From: RYN-230 sp963718305
GTDB lineage: Bacteria; Actinomycetota; Actinomycetes; Streptosporangiales; Streptosporangiaceae
Direction of reading: 5' to 3'
Assembly: GCA_963718305.1 (NCBI GenBank)
Contig: CAVQZG010000024.1
Location: forward strand, 62,001 to 126,000
DNA length: 64,000 nucleotides
Made by a program: the position numbers and the translations under genes. Each line of letters starts with the position of its first letter. Positions within the stretch are counted from its first letter, which is position 1. The notes beneath the pieces were generated by a model, which did not search any database, was not told where the DNA came from, and saw only the letters and a program-made list of their open reading frames with translations. This document shows positions 17,328 through 25,569 of the stretch, in pieces.

Positions 17328-17714
17328 ATGAACAGCAGTGACCCTCGCACCGTGTCGGCCGTGGTGCACCGTGACCGGGCCCGCAAGCGGCTGCGCGGGG
17401 TGACCGCCGGCGCCGGTGTCCTGGGGCTGGCTGTCGCGGGCGGGCTCGCCTTCACCCTGCCCAGCTCCACGCACGCCACGGCCAGTTCAGCGGGCACGTC
17501 CACCAAGACGGGCACGGGATCATCGTCGTCGCACGCGACCTCGGGCGGCTCGGGCCAGAGCTCGTCCAGCACCGGCTCCTCGTCCGGCACGAGCACGTCG
17601 TCCGGCACCGGCTCGTCGTCCGGCACGAGCACGTCGTCCGGAACGGGCTCGTCGTCCGCCAGCGCGCCGTCCTCCAGTTCCGGATCGGGCAGCGTCACCT
17701 CCGGCGGCTCGTGA
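17328..17714 (+). CDS. Membrane-anchored Ser/Gly/Thr-rich protein, first of a paralogous pair
   Basis: About 128 residues. A basic cytoplasmic N-terminus (VVHRDRARKRLRGVTAG) is followed by one hydrophobic helix (VLGLAVAGGLAF) and LPSSTHATASS; everything after is low-complexity Ser/Gly/Thr with a GTSTSSGTGSSS repeat, ending SGSVTSGGS. The same plan, including LR-VTA, STHA-ASS and the SGGS tail, appears at 18783-19178, so the two are paralogs flanking apbE. In many actinobacteria this slot holds an anchored FMN_bind protein that ApbE flavinylates. Here only the anchor and linker are visible, with no FMN_bind domain. The AGGAG at ~17318-17322 favours ATG 17328 or 17325. Its TGA overlaps the apbE start. 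Confidence 0.7.
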   Translation: MNSSDPRTVSAVVHRDRARKRLRGVTAGAGVLGLAVAGGLAFTLPSSTHATASSAGTSTKTGTGSSSSHATSGGSGQSSSSTGSSSGTSTSSGTGSSSGTSTSSGTGSSSASAPSSSSGSGSVTSGGS

Positions 17715-18802
17715 TGTCCCCTCCAGGCACCGCGTCGCCCGGTGCCGCGTCCCCCCGCCACGTGTCCTCCGGGACCGGGGAGCCTGCGGCCGCGGACTGG
17801 CGGGCTCTGGGCACCCAGGTCTGGCTGCTGGTCACCGATCCGGGCCAGCTGGCCGAGGCCCGCCGGCTCCTGGAGGCCGACCTGGCCGCGGTGGACCAGG
17901 CCTGCAGCCGTTTCCGGCCCGACTCCGAGCTGATGCGGCTCGGCGCGGCCAGCCCGGAACCGGCCAGCCCCGGAACAGCCAGCTCCGGAACAGCCAGCCC
18001 GGGAACAGCCAGCACCGTGGAGGTCAGCCCGCTGCTCGCGGAGGCGATCGCGGTGGCACTGCGCGCGGCCCGGATGACGGACGGGGACGTGGACCCGACC
18101 GTGGCCGACGCGATGTCCGCCCTCGGGTACGACCGTGACTTCTCGCTGCTGCCTGCGGTGGGCCCGCCGGTCCGGCTCACGGTCCGGGCCGTGCCCGGCT
18201 GGCGCCAGGTCGGGCTCGACGAGCAGGCGCGGCTGCTGACGCTGCCCCGCGGCGTGCACCTGGATCTCGGCGCCACAGCCAAGGCCTGGGCCGCGGACCG
18301 GGCCGCTTCCCGGCTGGCCGGGACGCTGGGCTGCGGCGTGCTGGTGGGGCTGGGCGGGGACATCTCGGTGGCCGGGGCGCCCCCCGAGGGTGGCTGGCGG
18401 ATCCGGGTGCAGGACATCACCGGCCGCCCGGAGGACCCGCCCGAGGGCCCCGCCGCCGTAGTGGCCATCCGGGCAGGCGGGCTGGCCACGTCCAGCACCA
18501 CCGCCCGGCGCTGGCGGCGCGGCGGTGATGTGCTGCACCACATCCTGGACCCGCGCACCGGCCTGCCCGCCCCGGTGCACTGGCGCACCGTGTCCGTGGC
18601 CGCCGCATCGTGCGTGGACGCCAACACGGCGAGCACCGCCGCGATCATCCGCGGCCCGAAGGCTCTGGATTGGCTCTCAAACCTCGGCTTGCCCGGCCCG
18701 CCTGGTCGATACGGCGGGTACTGTCCGGACGGTCGGCGGATGGCCCGCCGAGACCCACTGAGTCGTCACCGCGAGGACCTTCATGAACCACCGCCGGGCT
18801 GA
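17714..18802 (+). CDS. apbE: FAD:protein FMN transferase
   Basis: About 362 residues. ApbE transfers FMN from FAD to a Ser/Thr of an exported redox protein. Visible family features: WRALGTQVWLLV at the N-terminus, QACSRFRPDSELMRL, HLDLGATAKAWAADRAA (the conserved G-A-x-x-KG-like segment), GVLVGLGGDISVAG, and HHILDPRTGLPAP with the metal-binding DPRTG motif. No signal peptide or lipobox is seen at this start. ATG 17714 overlaps the preceding stop as TGATG; GTG 17711 is equally possible. A Pro/Gly/Ser tandem repeat (SPGTAS units, ~17949-18015) interrupts the domain between conserved blocks. Confidence 0.9.
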   Translation: MSPPGTASPGAASPRHVSSGTGEPAAADWRALGTQVWLLVTDPGQLAEARRLLEADLAAVDQACSRFRPDSELMRLGAASPEPASPGTASSGTASPGTASTVEVSPLLAEAIAVALRAARMTDGDVDPTVADAMSALGYDRDFSLLPAVGPPVRLTVRAVPGWRQVGLDEQARLLTLPRGVHLDLGATAKAWAADRAASRLAGTLGCGVLVGLGGDISVAGAPPEGGWRIRVQDITGRPEDPPEGPAAVVAIRAGGLATSSTTARRWRRGGDVLHHILDPRTGLPAPVHWRTVSVAAASCVDANTASTAAIIRGPKALDWLSNLGLPGPPGRYGGYCPDGRRMARRDPLSRHREDLHEPPPG

Positions 18803-19178
18803 CGTGCGCGCCGCCGTGTTCGCGCGGCAGCGGAGCCAGGGGCACCTGCGGGCGGTGACCGCCACGGTGGGCGTCGCGGGCGTGGTCACGGCGGGCGTGG
18901 TGGCCGCGTTCCTGCCCGGCTCGACCCATGCCTCGGCGAGTTCCCGCACCACCAGCGGGACGGCCCCGTCCGCGCCCGCGTCCGCCAGCAGCAGCCCCGC
19001 CGCCAGCGCGGCCACCAGCGGTGCATCCGGGACTCCGGCCGCCAGGCGTCACCGCCACCGCCACCGCCACCACCGGCAGGCCAGCGCGCCCGCCGCGGCG
19101 ACCACCGCCCCGGCCGCCCCGGTGCCTACCCCGGCCGCGACCACCGCGCCGCCGCAGGGCGTGTCCGGCGGCTCCTGA
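18783..19178 (+). CDS. Membrane-anchored Ser/Ala-rich protein with His/Arg run, second paralog
   Basis: 131 residues, same architecture as 17328-17714: AVFARQRSQGHLRAVTA, a helix at ~25-45, GSTHASASS, then a low-complexity tail ending GVSGGS. Residues 87-99 are an alternating Arg/His run (RRHRHRHRHHRQ), unusual and potentially metal-binding. Residues 78-84 read TSGASGT, which loosely resembles the SGAT/S flavinylation motif recognised by ApbE; I would not rely on this. It begins 20 bases inside the end of apbE with an upstream AGGACC, so it belongs to the same operon. No catalytic domain is present. Confidence 0.7.
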   Translation: MNHRRADVRAAVFARQRSQGHLRAVTATVGVAGVVTAGVVAAFLPGSTHASASSRTTSGTAPSAPASASSSPAASAATSGASGTPAARRHRHRHRHHRQASAPAAATTAPAAPVPTPAATTAPPQGVSGGS

Positions 19179-19185
19179 CCTGGCC

Positions 19186-20583
19186 TTAGCCGACCGGATC
19201 CGGCTCAGCCCGCTCCCCGGCGTCCCCCGCGTCGCGGCGGGCCGGCCCCGGCCCGGCCCGCCGGGAGTCATAGCGCCACATCCCGGGCAGCAGCCAGCAC
19301 GTCGCCACGGCGGTCACCACGCTGAGCAGGCCGCCGGACCAGGCCGCGAACTGCGGCCCGCCGAGGGCCGCGGCCGCGCCGGCCTCCGCGTCACCGAGCC
19401 GCGGGCCGCCCTGGATCCCGGCGTAGATGAGGCTGTTGACCCGGCCCTGCATCCCGTCCGGGGTGACCTGCTGCACGATCATCATGCGGAACACCGCCGA
19501 GACAACGTCCGCGGCCCCCGCCGCGGCCAGCAGCACCAGCGCGGCCGACAGCCACGGCACCAGGCCGAACGCGGTGATGGCGATCCCCCACACGACCACG
19601 CAGACCGCCACCGCGCGGCCCGGCCGGTGCACCCGGCTCACCCGGCCCATGAGCAGCGACCCGATCAGGGCGCCGACACCCGGCGCGGCGTTGAGGTACC
19701 CCACGGTGGCGGCTCCCCCGCCGTACAGCGTGGTGGCCAGCGCCGGGAACACCGCGCGGGGCAGCCCGAACACCATGGCGCCCAGGTCGATAACGAAGAT
19801 GCCGGCCAGCGGCTGGCTGGACCGCACGTACCTGATCCCGCCGATCAGCGAGGCGAAGCTGGCGGGCTGGCCGCCGCGGTCCGGGGGCAGCGCGGGCAGC
19901 AGCAGCACCGTGACCAGGGCCACCCCGAAGGAGGCCAGGTCCAGCCCGTACACCAGGGGAAACCCGGCGTGCGCGATCAGCAGCCCGGCCGCGGCCGGGC
20001 CGGCCACCAGGGTGAACTGGTTCGCGGCCGACTGGACGGAGATGGCGGCGGGAAGATCCTCGGGCGGGACCAGGCGCCACATCGAAGCCCGGCGGGCCGA
20101 CCAGTCCAGGCCCTGAAACGCCGCGGCCTCGGCCGTGCAGGCGAACAGCGGCCACACCTGCGGATGGCCGAGCAACGCGTTAGCCATCAGGCCCGCGCTC
20201 CCGGCCGCCAGCATGAACTGGGTGAACAGCATGACCCGGCGCCGGTCCCAGGCATCCACCAGCGGGCCGCCGATCAGCGACCCGGCCAGCAGGGGCACCA
20301 GCTGGCCCAGGCTGACCAGCCCGACCATAGCCGTGGACCCGGTCAGCCGGTACGTCTGGTACGAGACGGCCACGATCGTGAGCTGCGTGCCGACCTGCGA
20401 CACCAGCTGGCCGCCCCACAGCCGCCGGAAGTTCCGGTGCCGCCGCAGCGGCCCGGTGTCCACCAGGACACCCCCGACCATCCGGCGGGTCCGGGACCAG
20501 TGCGCGCGCAGCCGGAACCTCCCTGCGCGCCGGGCTGGCTGCGCAGGCTGTCGGGGCATGCGGCATGTATAGCGAACGGGCAT
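19186..20583 (-). CDS. MFS exporter, EntS/MFS_3-like
   Basis: 465 residues with about 12 membrane helices. FRRLWGGQLVSQVGTQLTIV, then GPLVDAWDRRRVML (the A-motif between helices 2 and 3), AAISVQSAANQFTLVAGPAA and a repeat motif GRVSRVHRPGR between helices 8 and 9 place it near enterobactin/macrolide exporters of the MFS_3 group. GGAGG sits 6 bases before ATG 20583. It lies antisense within the redox cluster and diverges from the ferric-reductase-like gene across a shared regulatory region. Siderophore or small-molecule export is a reasonable guess, not shown. Confidence 0.85.
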   Translation of the reverse strand: MPVRYTCRMPRQPAQPARRAGRFRLRAHWSRTRRMVGGVLVDTGPLRRHRNFRRLWGGQLVSQVGTQLTIVAVSYQTYRLTGSTAMVGLVSLGQLVPLLAGSLIGGPLVDAWDRRRVMLFTQFMLAAGSAGLMANALLGHPQVWPLFACTAEAAAFQGLDWSARRASMWRLVPPEDLPAAISVQSAANQFTLVAGPAAAGLLIAHAGFPLVYGLDLASFGVALVTVLLLPALPPDRGGQPASFASLIGGIRYVRSSQPLAGIFVIDLGAMVFGLPRAVFPALATTLYGGGAATVGYLNAAPGVGALIGSLLMGRVSRVHRPGRAVAVCVVVWGIAITAFGLVPWLSAALVLLAAAGAADVVSAVFRMMIVQQVTPDGMQGRVNSLIYAGIQGGPRLGDAEAGAAAALGGPQFAAWSGGLLSVVTAVATCWLLPGMWRYDSRRAGPGPARRDAGDAGERAEPDPVG

Positions 20584-20624
20584 CCGCCTCCTCCTGGCCG
20601 GGGGGCAAATCGGGGCAGGCCAGG

Positions 20625-20650
20625 CTCAGAGGAAATTGAGAGGCGAGCCA
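20625..20650. promoter_or_regulatory. Direct-repeat element shared with the response-regulator promoter
   Basis: CTCAGAGGAAA (20625-20635) is identical to 11 bases at 23039-23049 upstream of the response regulator. Here GAGGAAATTGA is followed at once by GAGGCGAGCCA, so two 11-base GAGG repeats stand head to tail, the spacing used by OmpR/PhoB-type regulators. It sits between the divergent MFS and ferric-reductase-like genes. Confidence 0.5.
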
Positions 20651-20755
20651 TAGGACAGCCTGCGCCCGGTCAGGGATGCTTATCCCAGAGCGTGCAGACC
20701 ACCTGGCCGGCAGAGCATCCCCTCCGCGCTCACGGCCGCCGCCGGAAGGGCCCCG

Positions 20756-21415
20756 ATGAACGGAATCACCCAGAGCACCGCGCTCTGGTACGCCAGCAGA
20801 GCCACCGGAGTGGTGAGCCTGCTGCTGCTCACCGCGGTGGTCCTGCTGGGCGTGCTGGTCAACCGCCAGGGACGGCTGCCCGGCCTGCCCCGGTTCGTGG
20901 TCACCGGGCTGCACCGCAACCTTTCCCTGCTCGGCGTGGCGTTCGTGGCCATCCACGTCCTCACCGCGGTCCTCGATCCCTACGTGACCATCCGGATCGT
21001 CGCGATCGTGGTCCCGTTCACGTCGGCGTACAAGCCCCTGTGGCTCGGCCTGGGCGCGATCTCGCTCGACGTGGTGGCGGCCCTGATCCTGACCAGCCTG
21101 GCCCGGGCCCGGATGAGCCGCCGCCTCTGGCGGTCGCTGCACTGGCTCAGCTACGTGGCCTGGGTCTCCGCCCTGGTGCACAGCCTGACCAGCAGCACCG
21201 ACCTGCACAGTGGCGTCCTGCTCTACCTGGCCATCGCCTGCTCCCTGGCCGTGGTGGCCGCGGTGATCTGGCGGGTGACCCACGCCGGGCGGGAGATACC
21301 GCGCGAGGAACGCGCGGCGGCCACCCTGGCCATGATGTCCCCGGCCAGCGCCCCCCAGACCCGTGGCACCCCGCGCGACGGCGCGCGCCGGCGTGACCCC
21401 GAGAACGTCCGCTGA
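20756..21415 (+). CDS. Ferric-reductase-like transmembrane protein
   Basis: 219 residues with about six membrane helices. Histidines in HRNLSLLGVAFVAIHVL and in WRSLHWLSYVAWVSALVHSL are placed as in the b-heme-binding ferric-reductase/MsrQ fold (two His per helix pair), so it probably carries electrons across the membrane through heme. The C-terminal ~50 residues are cytoplasmic and basic. GGAAGGG precedes ATG 20756. It is followed by the NuoF-like protein and the ferredoxin, which are plausible cytoplasmic electron donors. Confidence 0.85.
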   Translation: MNGITQSTALWYASRATGVVSLLLLTAVVLLGVLVNRQGRLPGLPRFVVTGLHRNLSLLGVAFVAIHVLTAVLDPYVTIRIVAIVVPFTSAYKPLWLGLGAISLDVVAALILTSLARARMSRRLWRSLHWLSYVAWVSALVHSLTSSTDLHSGVLLYLAIACSLAVVAAVIWRVTHAGREIPREERAAATLAMMSPASAPQTRGTPRDGARRRDPENVR

Positions 21416-21555
21416 CCGACTCACGAAAGCCGATACGCGATGACCTATGGCACCACCGTGCCGCACGCCGCCCCGTTCCCCGGCCCGCAGCATGGGCACC
21501 GCACCGGGCCGGCCGCGGAACCCAGCCGCCCGGCGACCTGCCCAGGCTGCTGCCG

Positions 21556-22782
21556 GTGCACGGCGCCGTGCCGGTTGACCTGCACACCCACCTGTCGCGC
21601 TACGCGGCACCGCCCTACTTCGGGCACCCGGGGAAGCTCATCCCCGTGCTGAAGGCGGCCGGCCTCACCGGCCGCGGCGGCGCCGCCTTCCCGGTCCACC
21701 GCAAGCTCCAGGCCGTCGCCGAGGCCCGGACCCAGCCGGTGGTCATCGGCAACGGCGCCGAGGGCGAGCCCGCCAGTGACAAGGACAAGTCGCTGCTGTG
21801 GATCTCGCCGCACCTCGTCCTGGACGGCCTCCAGCTGGCCGCCGAGGCGGTCGGCTCGCAGGCTGTCGCGCTGTACGTGCACCGGAACACCCGGCTCCAG
21901 GAGCGGCTGCGGGCCGCGGTCGCCGAACGGGCCGCCGCTCGCATCGACATGGCCCCGGTGGAGATCATCGACGCGCCGCCGCGCTTCCTGGCCGGCGAGG
22001 AATCCGCGCTGGCCAGCCGGATCAGCGGGCAGCCCGCCATGCCCCGGTTCAAGCCACCGCGCGTGTTCGAGCGGGGCGTGGTGGGCCGGCCGACGCTGGT
22101 CCACAACGTGGAAACCCTGGGCCACATCGCCCTGATCGCCCGGTACGGGCCGGCCTGGTTCCGGGCCGCGGGCACGCCGGAGGAACCGGGCAGCATGCTG
22201 TGCACGCTGCACCAGGCGGACGGACGGCGGGACGTGGTGGAGACCGAGCTCGGCACGCCGCTGCGTGACCTGCTCCGGCTCGACGGCACCCAGGCGGTGC
22301 TCAGCGGGGGCTATCACGGCGCCTGGCTGCCCGCCGCGGATGCGGCCCGCATGACGCTCAGCAACGAGCATCTCCAGGCCGCCGGGGCGTTCGTGGGGGC
22401 CGGGGTCCTGGTGGGCCTGCCGGCCGGCCGCTGCGGGATCGCGGAGACCGCCCGGGTCGCCCGCTACCTGGCGCTGGAGTCGGCCGGGCAGTGCGGGCCG
22501 TGCTTCAACGGCCTGCCCCGCATCGCCGCCGCCCTGGACGAGGTGGCCAGTCCCCGGCCCGACCCCCGCGCGGTCACGGACATGATCCGCTGGGCGGGGC
22601 TCGTGGAGGGCCGGGGTGCCTGCCACCACCCCGACGGGACCACCCGGTTCGTCCGCAGCGCCCTGCACGTCTTCCGGGATGAGATCGCCAATCACGCGGA
22701 TGGGCGGTGCGTGGACCCGGCCCGGAAGCCGTTCCTGCCCCTGCCCGCGGACACCGCGCTCGGCGCGGCGGACTGGAACTGA
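21556..22782 (+). CDS. NuoF-like NADH:ubiquinone-oxidoreductase-type flavoprotein with iron-sulfur region; N-terminus probably frame-shifted
   Basis: About 408 residues from GTG 21556. AGLTGRGGAAFPVHRKL is the Gly-rich NADH/FMN-binding start of the NuoF fold; VIGNGAEGEPASDKDKSLL is the second conserved block. The C-terminal 4Fe-4S motif is ESAGQCGPCFNGL plus a later GRGACHHPDGT. It probably passes electrons from NAD(P)H to the ferredoxin or membrane heme protein. Homologous sequence (GDLPRLLPV) continues upstream in the same frame without a start codon, while ATG 21440 lies in another frame. I infer a frame break between 21440 and ~21530, so the true gene probably begins at 21440. Confidence 0.82.
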   Translation: MHGAVPVDLHTHLSRYAAPPYFGHPGKLIPVLKAAGLTGRGGAAFPVHRKLQAVAEARTQPVVIGNGAEGEPASDKDKSLLWISPHLVLDGLQLAAEAVGSQAVALYVHRNTRLQERLRAAVAERAAARIDMAPVEIIDAPPRFLAGEESALASRISGQPAMPRFKPPRVFERGVVGRPTLVHNVETLGHIALIARYGPAWFRAAGTPEEPGSMLCTLHQADGRRDVVETELGTPLRDLLRLDGTQAVLSGGYHGAWLPAADAARMTLSNEHLQAAGAFVGAGVLVGLPAGRCGIAETARVARYLALESAGQCGPCFNGLPRIAAALDEVASPRPDPRAVTDMIRWAGLVEGRGACHHPDGTTRFVRSALHVFRDEIANHADGRCVDPARKPFLPLPADTALGAADWN

Positions 22783-22826
22783 GGCCGGGACCAAGACCGA
22801 GGAAGCCCTGAATTGAGGAAGCGCGG

Positions 22827-23030
22827 ATGAAAGAGGAACTGCGGGTTGACCCGACCGTCTGCTCCGGCCACGGCCTGTGCGCGGAACTGCTGCCTGAGCT
22901 CGTGACGCTGGACGAGTGGGGTTACCCGATCGTGGCCCGCGGCGCGGTGCCGCGCTCGCTGGACCGCCACGTCCGCCGGGCCGTGACCGACTGCCCGGCA
23001 CTGGCCCTCAAGCTGCTGCCTGTGTCCTGA
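22827..23030 (+). CDS. Ferredoxin, 3Fe-4S/4Fe-4S type
   Basis: 67 residues. VCSGHGLCAELLPEL gives C12 and C18 (Cys-x5-Cys), and TDCPALALKLL gives the distant Cys near residue 56, the pattern of single-cluster ferredoxins that serve cytochromes P450 or small reductases. GAGGAAG stands five bases before ATG 22827. It is the last redox gene of the run and is followed by the direct-repeat element of the response regulator, which begins right at its stop codon. Confidence 0.88.
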   Translation: MKEELRVDPTVCSGHGLCAELLPELVTLDEWGYPIVARGAVPRSLDRHVRRAVTDCPALALKLLPVS

Positions 23031-23052
23031 GAGGTAACTCAGAGGAAACGTA
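23031..23052 (+). promoter_or_regulatory. Tandem 11-bp direct repeat, candidate OmpR-type operator
   Basis: GAGGTAACTCA (23031-23041) is directly followed by GAGGAAACGTA (23042-23052), 8 of 11 bases alike. Its CTCAGAGGAAA core recurs at 20625-20635. Tandem 11-base repeats are typical binding sites of winged-helix response regulators, and the gene just downstream encodes one. Confidence 0.55.
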
Positions 23053-23091
23053 GAATTACCCCGTAGCTACCGAACGCATAGTGGATGAATG

Positions 23092-23883
23092 ATGAGCGAC
23101 GCGCAGGCAGCCCCGCCCGGCACCGCGGCCCAGCCGGGCCCCGCAGGTCAACCGGGGCCTACGGGCCAGGCGGCCCCGATCAGGCGGCTGGACGGCAGCC
23201 CGATCCGGGTCCTGGTCGTTGACGATGAGCCGAGCCTGGCTGAGCTGCTGGCCAGCGTGCTGCGTTATGAGGGCTGGGAGATCATGACGGCCGGGGACGG
23301 CGCGTCGGCGGTCCGGGCCGCCCGCGAGTTCCGGCCCGATGCGGTGGTCCTGGACATCATGCTGCCGGACTTCGATGGGCTGGAAGTACTGCGCCGGGTG
23401 CGGCAGGAATCCCCGCACGTGTGCGTGCTGTTCCTCACGGCCAAGGACGCCGTGGATGACCGGGTGGCCGGGATCACCGCGGGCGGCGATGACTATGTGA
23501 CCAAGCCGTTCAGCCTGGAAGAAGTGCTGGCCCGGTTGCGCGGGCTGCTCCGCCGGGCCGGCCTGGCCCGGTCCCGCGGCGAGACCCAGCTGGTGGTCGG
23601 CGACCTTTCCATGGACGAAGACGCCCGCGAGGTGCGCCGCGGCGACGAGCTGATCGACCTGACCGCGACCGAGTTCGAGCTGCTGCGGTTCCTGATGCGC
23701 AATCCGCGCCGGGTGCTGTCCAAAGCCCAGATCCTGGACCGGGTGTGGAACTATGACTTCGGCGGCCAGGCGCACGTCGTCGAGCTGTACATCAGCTACC
23801 TGCGCAAGAAGATCGACGCGAACCGCGAACCGCTGATCCACACCGTCCGCGGCGTCGGGTACGTGCTCAAGCCCGCGAGCTGA
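23092..23883 (+). CDS. Response regulator, OmpR/PhoB family
   Basis: About 263 residues. After a ~38-residue Pro/Gly-rich tail comes a receiver domain: LVVDDEPSL with the acidic pair, LDIMLPDFDG with the phosphorylated Asp, LFLTAKDAV with Thr, and YVTKPF with Lys. The C-terminal winged helix ends HTVRGVGYVLKP. ATG 23089 and 23092 are adjacent; the downstream gene is the cognate kinase 10 bases later. It probably binds the 11-base repeats upstream of itself and of the ferric-reductase/MFS pair. Confidence 0.92.
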   Translation: MSDAQAAPPGTAAQPGPAGQPGPTGQAAPIRRLDGSPIRVLVVDDEPSLAELLASVLRYEGWEIMTAGDGASAVRAAREFRPDAVVLDIMLPDFDGLEVLRRVRQESPHVCVLFLTAKDAVDDRVAGITAGGDDYVTKPFSLEEVLARLRGLLRRAGLARSRGETQLVVGDLSMDEDAREVRRGDELIDLTATEFELLRFLMRNPRRVLSKAQILDRVWNYDFGGQAHVVELYISYLRKKIDANREPLIHTVRGVGYVLKPAS

Positions 23884-23893
23884 GGAACTGCTG

Positions 23894-25483
23894 ATGAGCA
23901 AGGCCGGCCGCGACGCCGGCTCTGGACCCGGCCCCCGGCCGGGTCTTTTCCGGCGCTGGCTGGGCCGCCGCACGCTGCGCGGCCGGCTGATCGCCGGGCT
24001 GCTCGCCCTGCTCGCGCTGGCCTGCGCCGCCATCGGCCTGGTGACCTATGTCGGGCTGCGGCACGGCCTGATGAGCCAGCTCGACGAGCAGCTGGGCGCG
24101 GCCAGCGCCCGGTACACCACCTGCCTCGAGGCGGGCCAGCCCGATAACAACCAGGGCGGGGGTGATCCGGGCCAGAACGTCCAGCCGGCCGGGGACGACG
24201 ATCACGACACGGACAACATGCCGGGCGGCCCGCAGATGTGCGGGCAGGAACAGGGCGGCCAGACCTTCAGCGCCTGGATCGACGGCACCAAGGTGGTCTA
24301 CCCGACCGTGGCCAACGGCCACTGCCGCCTGACCCCGACCGACCTGACCGCGCTCAAGACCCTCAAGGGGGCCCGGCAGCCGGCGAGCCTGTCCTTCAGC
24401 GAACTCGGGCCCTACCAGCTGATGGCGTCGCCGGGACAGGACGGCACCACCGTGATCACCGGCTTGCCCTTGGGCCCGGCGCAGAACATCCTGCAGGACG
24501 TGGAGCTCACCGAGGCCATCGTCTTCTCGGGGGTGCTGATCCTGACCGGCCTGCTCGGCACGGGGTTCGTGCGGCTGTCGCTGCGCCCGCTGCGCCGGGT
24601 CGCCGCCACCGCCACCAGTGTCACCCAGCTGCCCCTGGCCAGCGGCGAGGTCACGCTGCCTGACCGGGTCCCGGACGCCAACCCCCGCACCGAAGTCGGC
24701 CAGGTGGCTGTGGCGTTCAACCGGATGCTCGGCCACGTCGAGTCGGCCCTGGGCCGCCGCGCGGCCAGCGAGGCACGGCTGCGCCGCTTCGCCGCCGACG
24801 CCAGCCACGAGCTGCGCACCCCGCTGGCCGCCATCCGCGGCTACGCCGAGCTCGCCCTGCGCCACCCCGGCCCGGTCCCGGCTGATATCGAGCATGCCCT
24901 GCAGCGGGTCGAGTCGGAGTCCGAGCGGATGAGCGTACTGGTCGACGAGCTGTTGCTGCTCGCCCAGCTCGACGCGGGCCGCCCGCTCGCCCAGGCGCCG
25001 GTGGACCTGACCCGGCTGGCCATCGACGCGACCAGTGACGCCCGGGTCGCGGCCGGCGGCCACCGCTGGCTCCTCGAACTGCCGGACGAGCCGATCATGG
25101 TCCGCGGCGATGAGCACCGGCTGCACCAGGTGCTGGCCAACCTGATGAGCAACGCGGCCAAGCACACGCCCAAGGACACCGTGGTCACGGTGGCGCTGGC
25201 GGCCGGCGAGGCGCCGGGCACGGTCGAACTGAGCGTGACCGACGACGGGCCCGGCATCCCGCCCGAGCTTCAGCCGACGCTGTTCGAGCGGTTCGTCCGC
25301 GGCGACTCCTCCCGGGCCCGCGGCACCGGCGGGGCCGCCAGCACGGGCCTGGGGCTGGCCATTGTGGACGCGGTGACCACCGCGCACGGCGGCCAGGTCC
25401 GGCTGGACAGTAAGCCCGGCCGGACCCGGTTCGTCATCACGCTCCCCCGGCTGGACGACTTAAGGCCAGGCCCGGCCCGGTAA
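23894..25483 (+). CDS. Sensor histidine kinase
   Basis: 529 residues. Membrane helices at ~32-55 and ~207-230 flank a ~150-residue extracytoplasmic domain that contains an acidic/His/Asn-rich stretch (DDDHDTDN) and three Cys. HAMP follows (RLSLRPLRRVAATATSV), then the HisKA box FAADASHELRTPLAAIRGY (phosphorylated His), N box LANLMSNAAKHTP, and G boxes VTDDGPGIPPEL and GLGLAIVDAV. GAGGAA precedes ATG 23894 with a 7-base spacer. The Cys and acidic residues outside suggest a redox or metal signal, which would fit its neighbours, but this is inference. Confidence 0.92.
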   Translation: MSKAGRDAGSGPGPRPGLFRRWLGRRTLRGRLIAGLLALLALACAAIGLVTYVGLRHGLMSQLDEQLGAASARYTTCLEAGQPDNNQGGGDPGQNVQPAGDDDHDTDNMPGGPQMCGQEQGGQTFSAWIDGTKVVYPTVANGHCRLTPTDLTALKTLKGARQPASLSFSELGPYQLMASPGQDGTTVITGLPLGPAQNILQDVELTEAIVFSGVLILTGLLGTGFVRLSLRPLRRVAATATSVTQLPLASGEVTLPDRVPDANPRTEVGQVAVAFNRMLGHVESALGRRAASEARLRRFAADASHELRTPLAAIRGYAELALRHPGPVPADIEHALQRVESESERMSVLVDELLLLAQLDAGRPLAQAPVDLTRLAIDATSDARVAAGGHRWLLELPDEPIMVRGDEHRLHQVLANLMSNAAKHTPKDTVVTVALAAGEAPGTVELSVTDDGPGIPPELQPTLFERFVRGDSSRARGTGGAASTGLGLAIVDAVTTAHGGQVRLDSKPGRTRFVITLPRLDDLRPGPAR

Positions 25484-25569
25484 GTCAGCCCGGCCAGCAG
25501 CGCGGGTTCATAGCCGCGGCAGAGTCAGGCCGCAGTCCTGGTCCAGCCGGGGCCGCCACTGTAGGAGCG

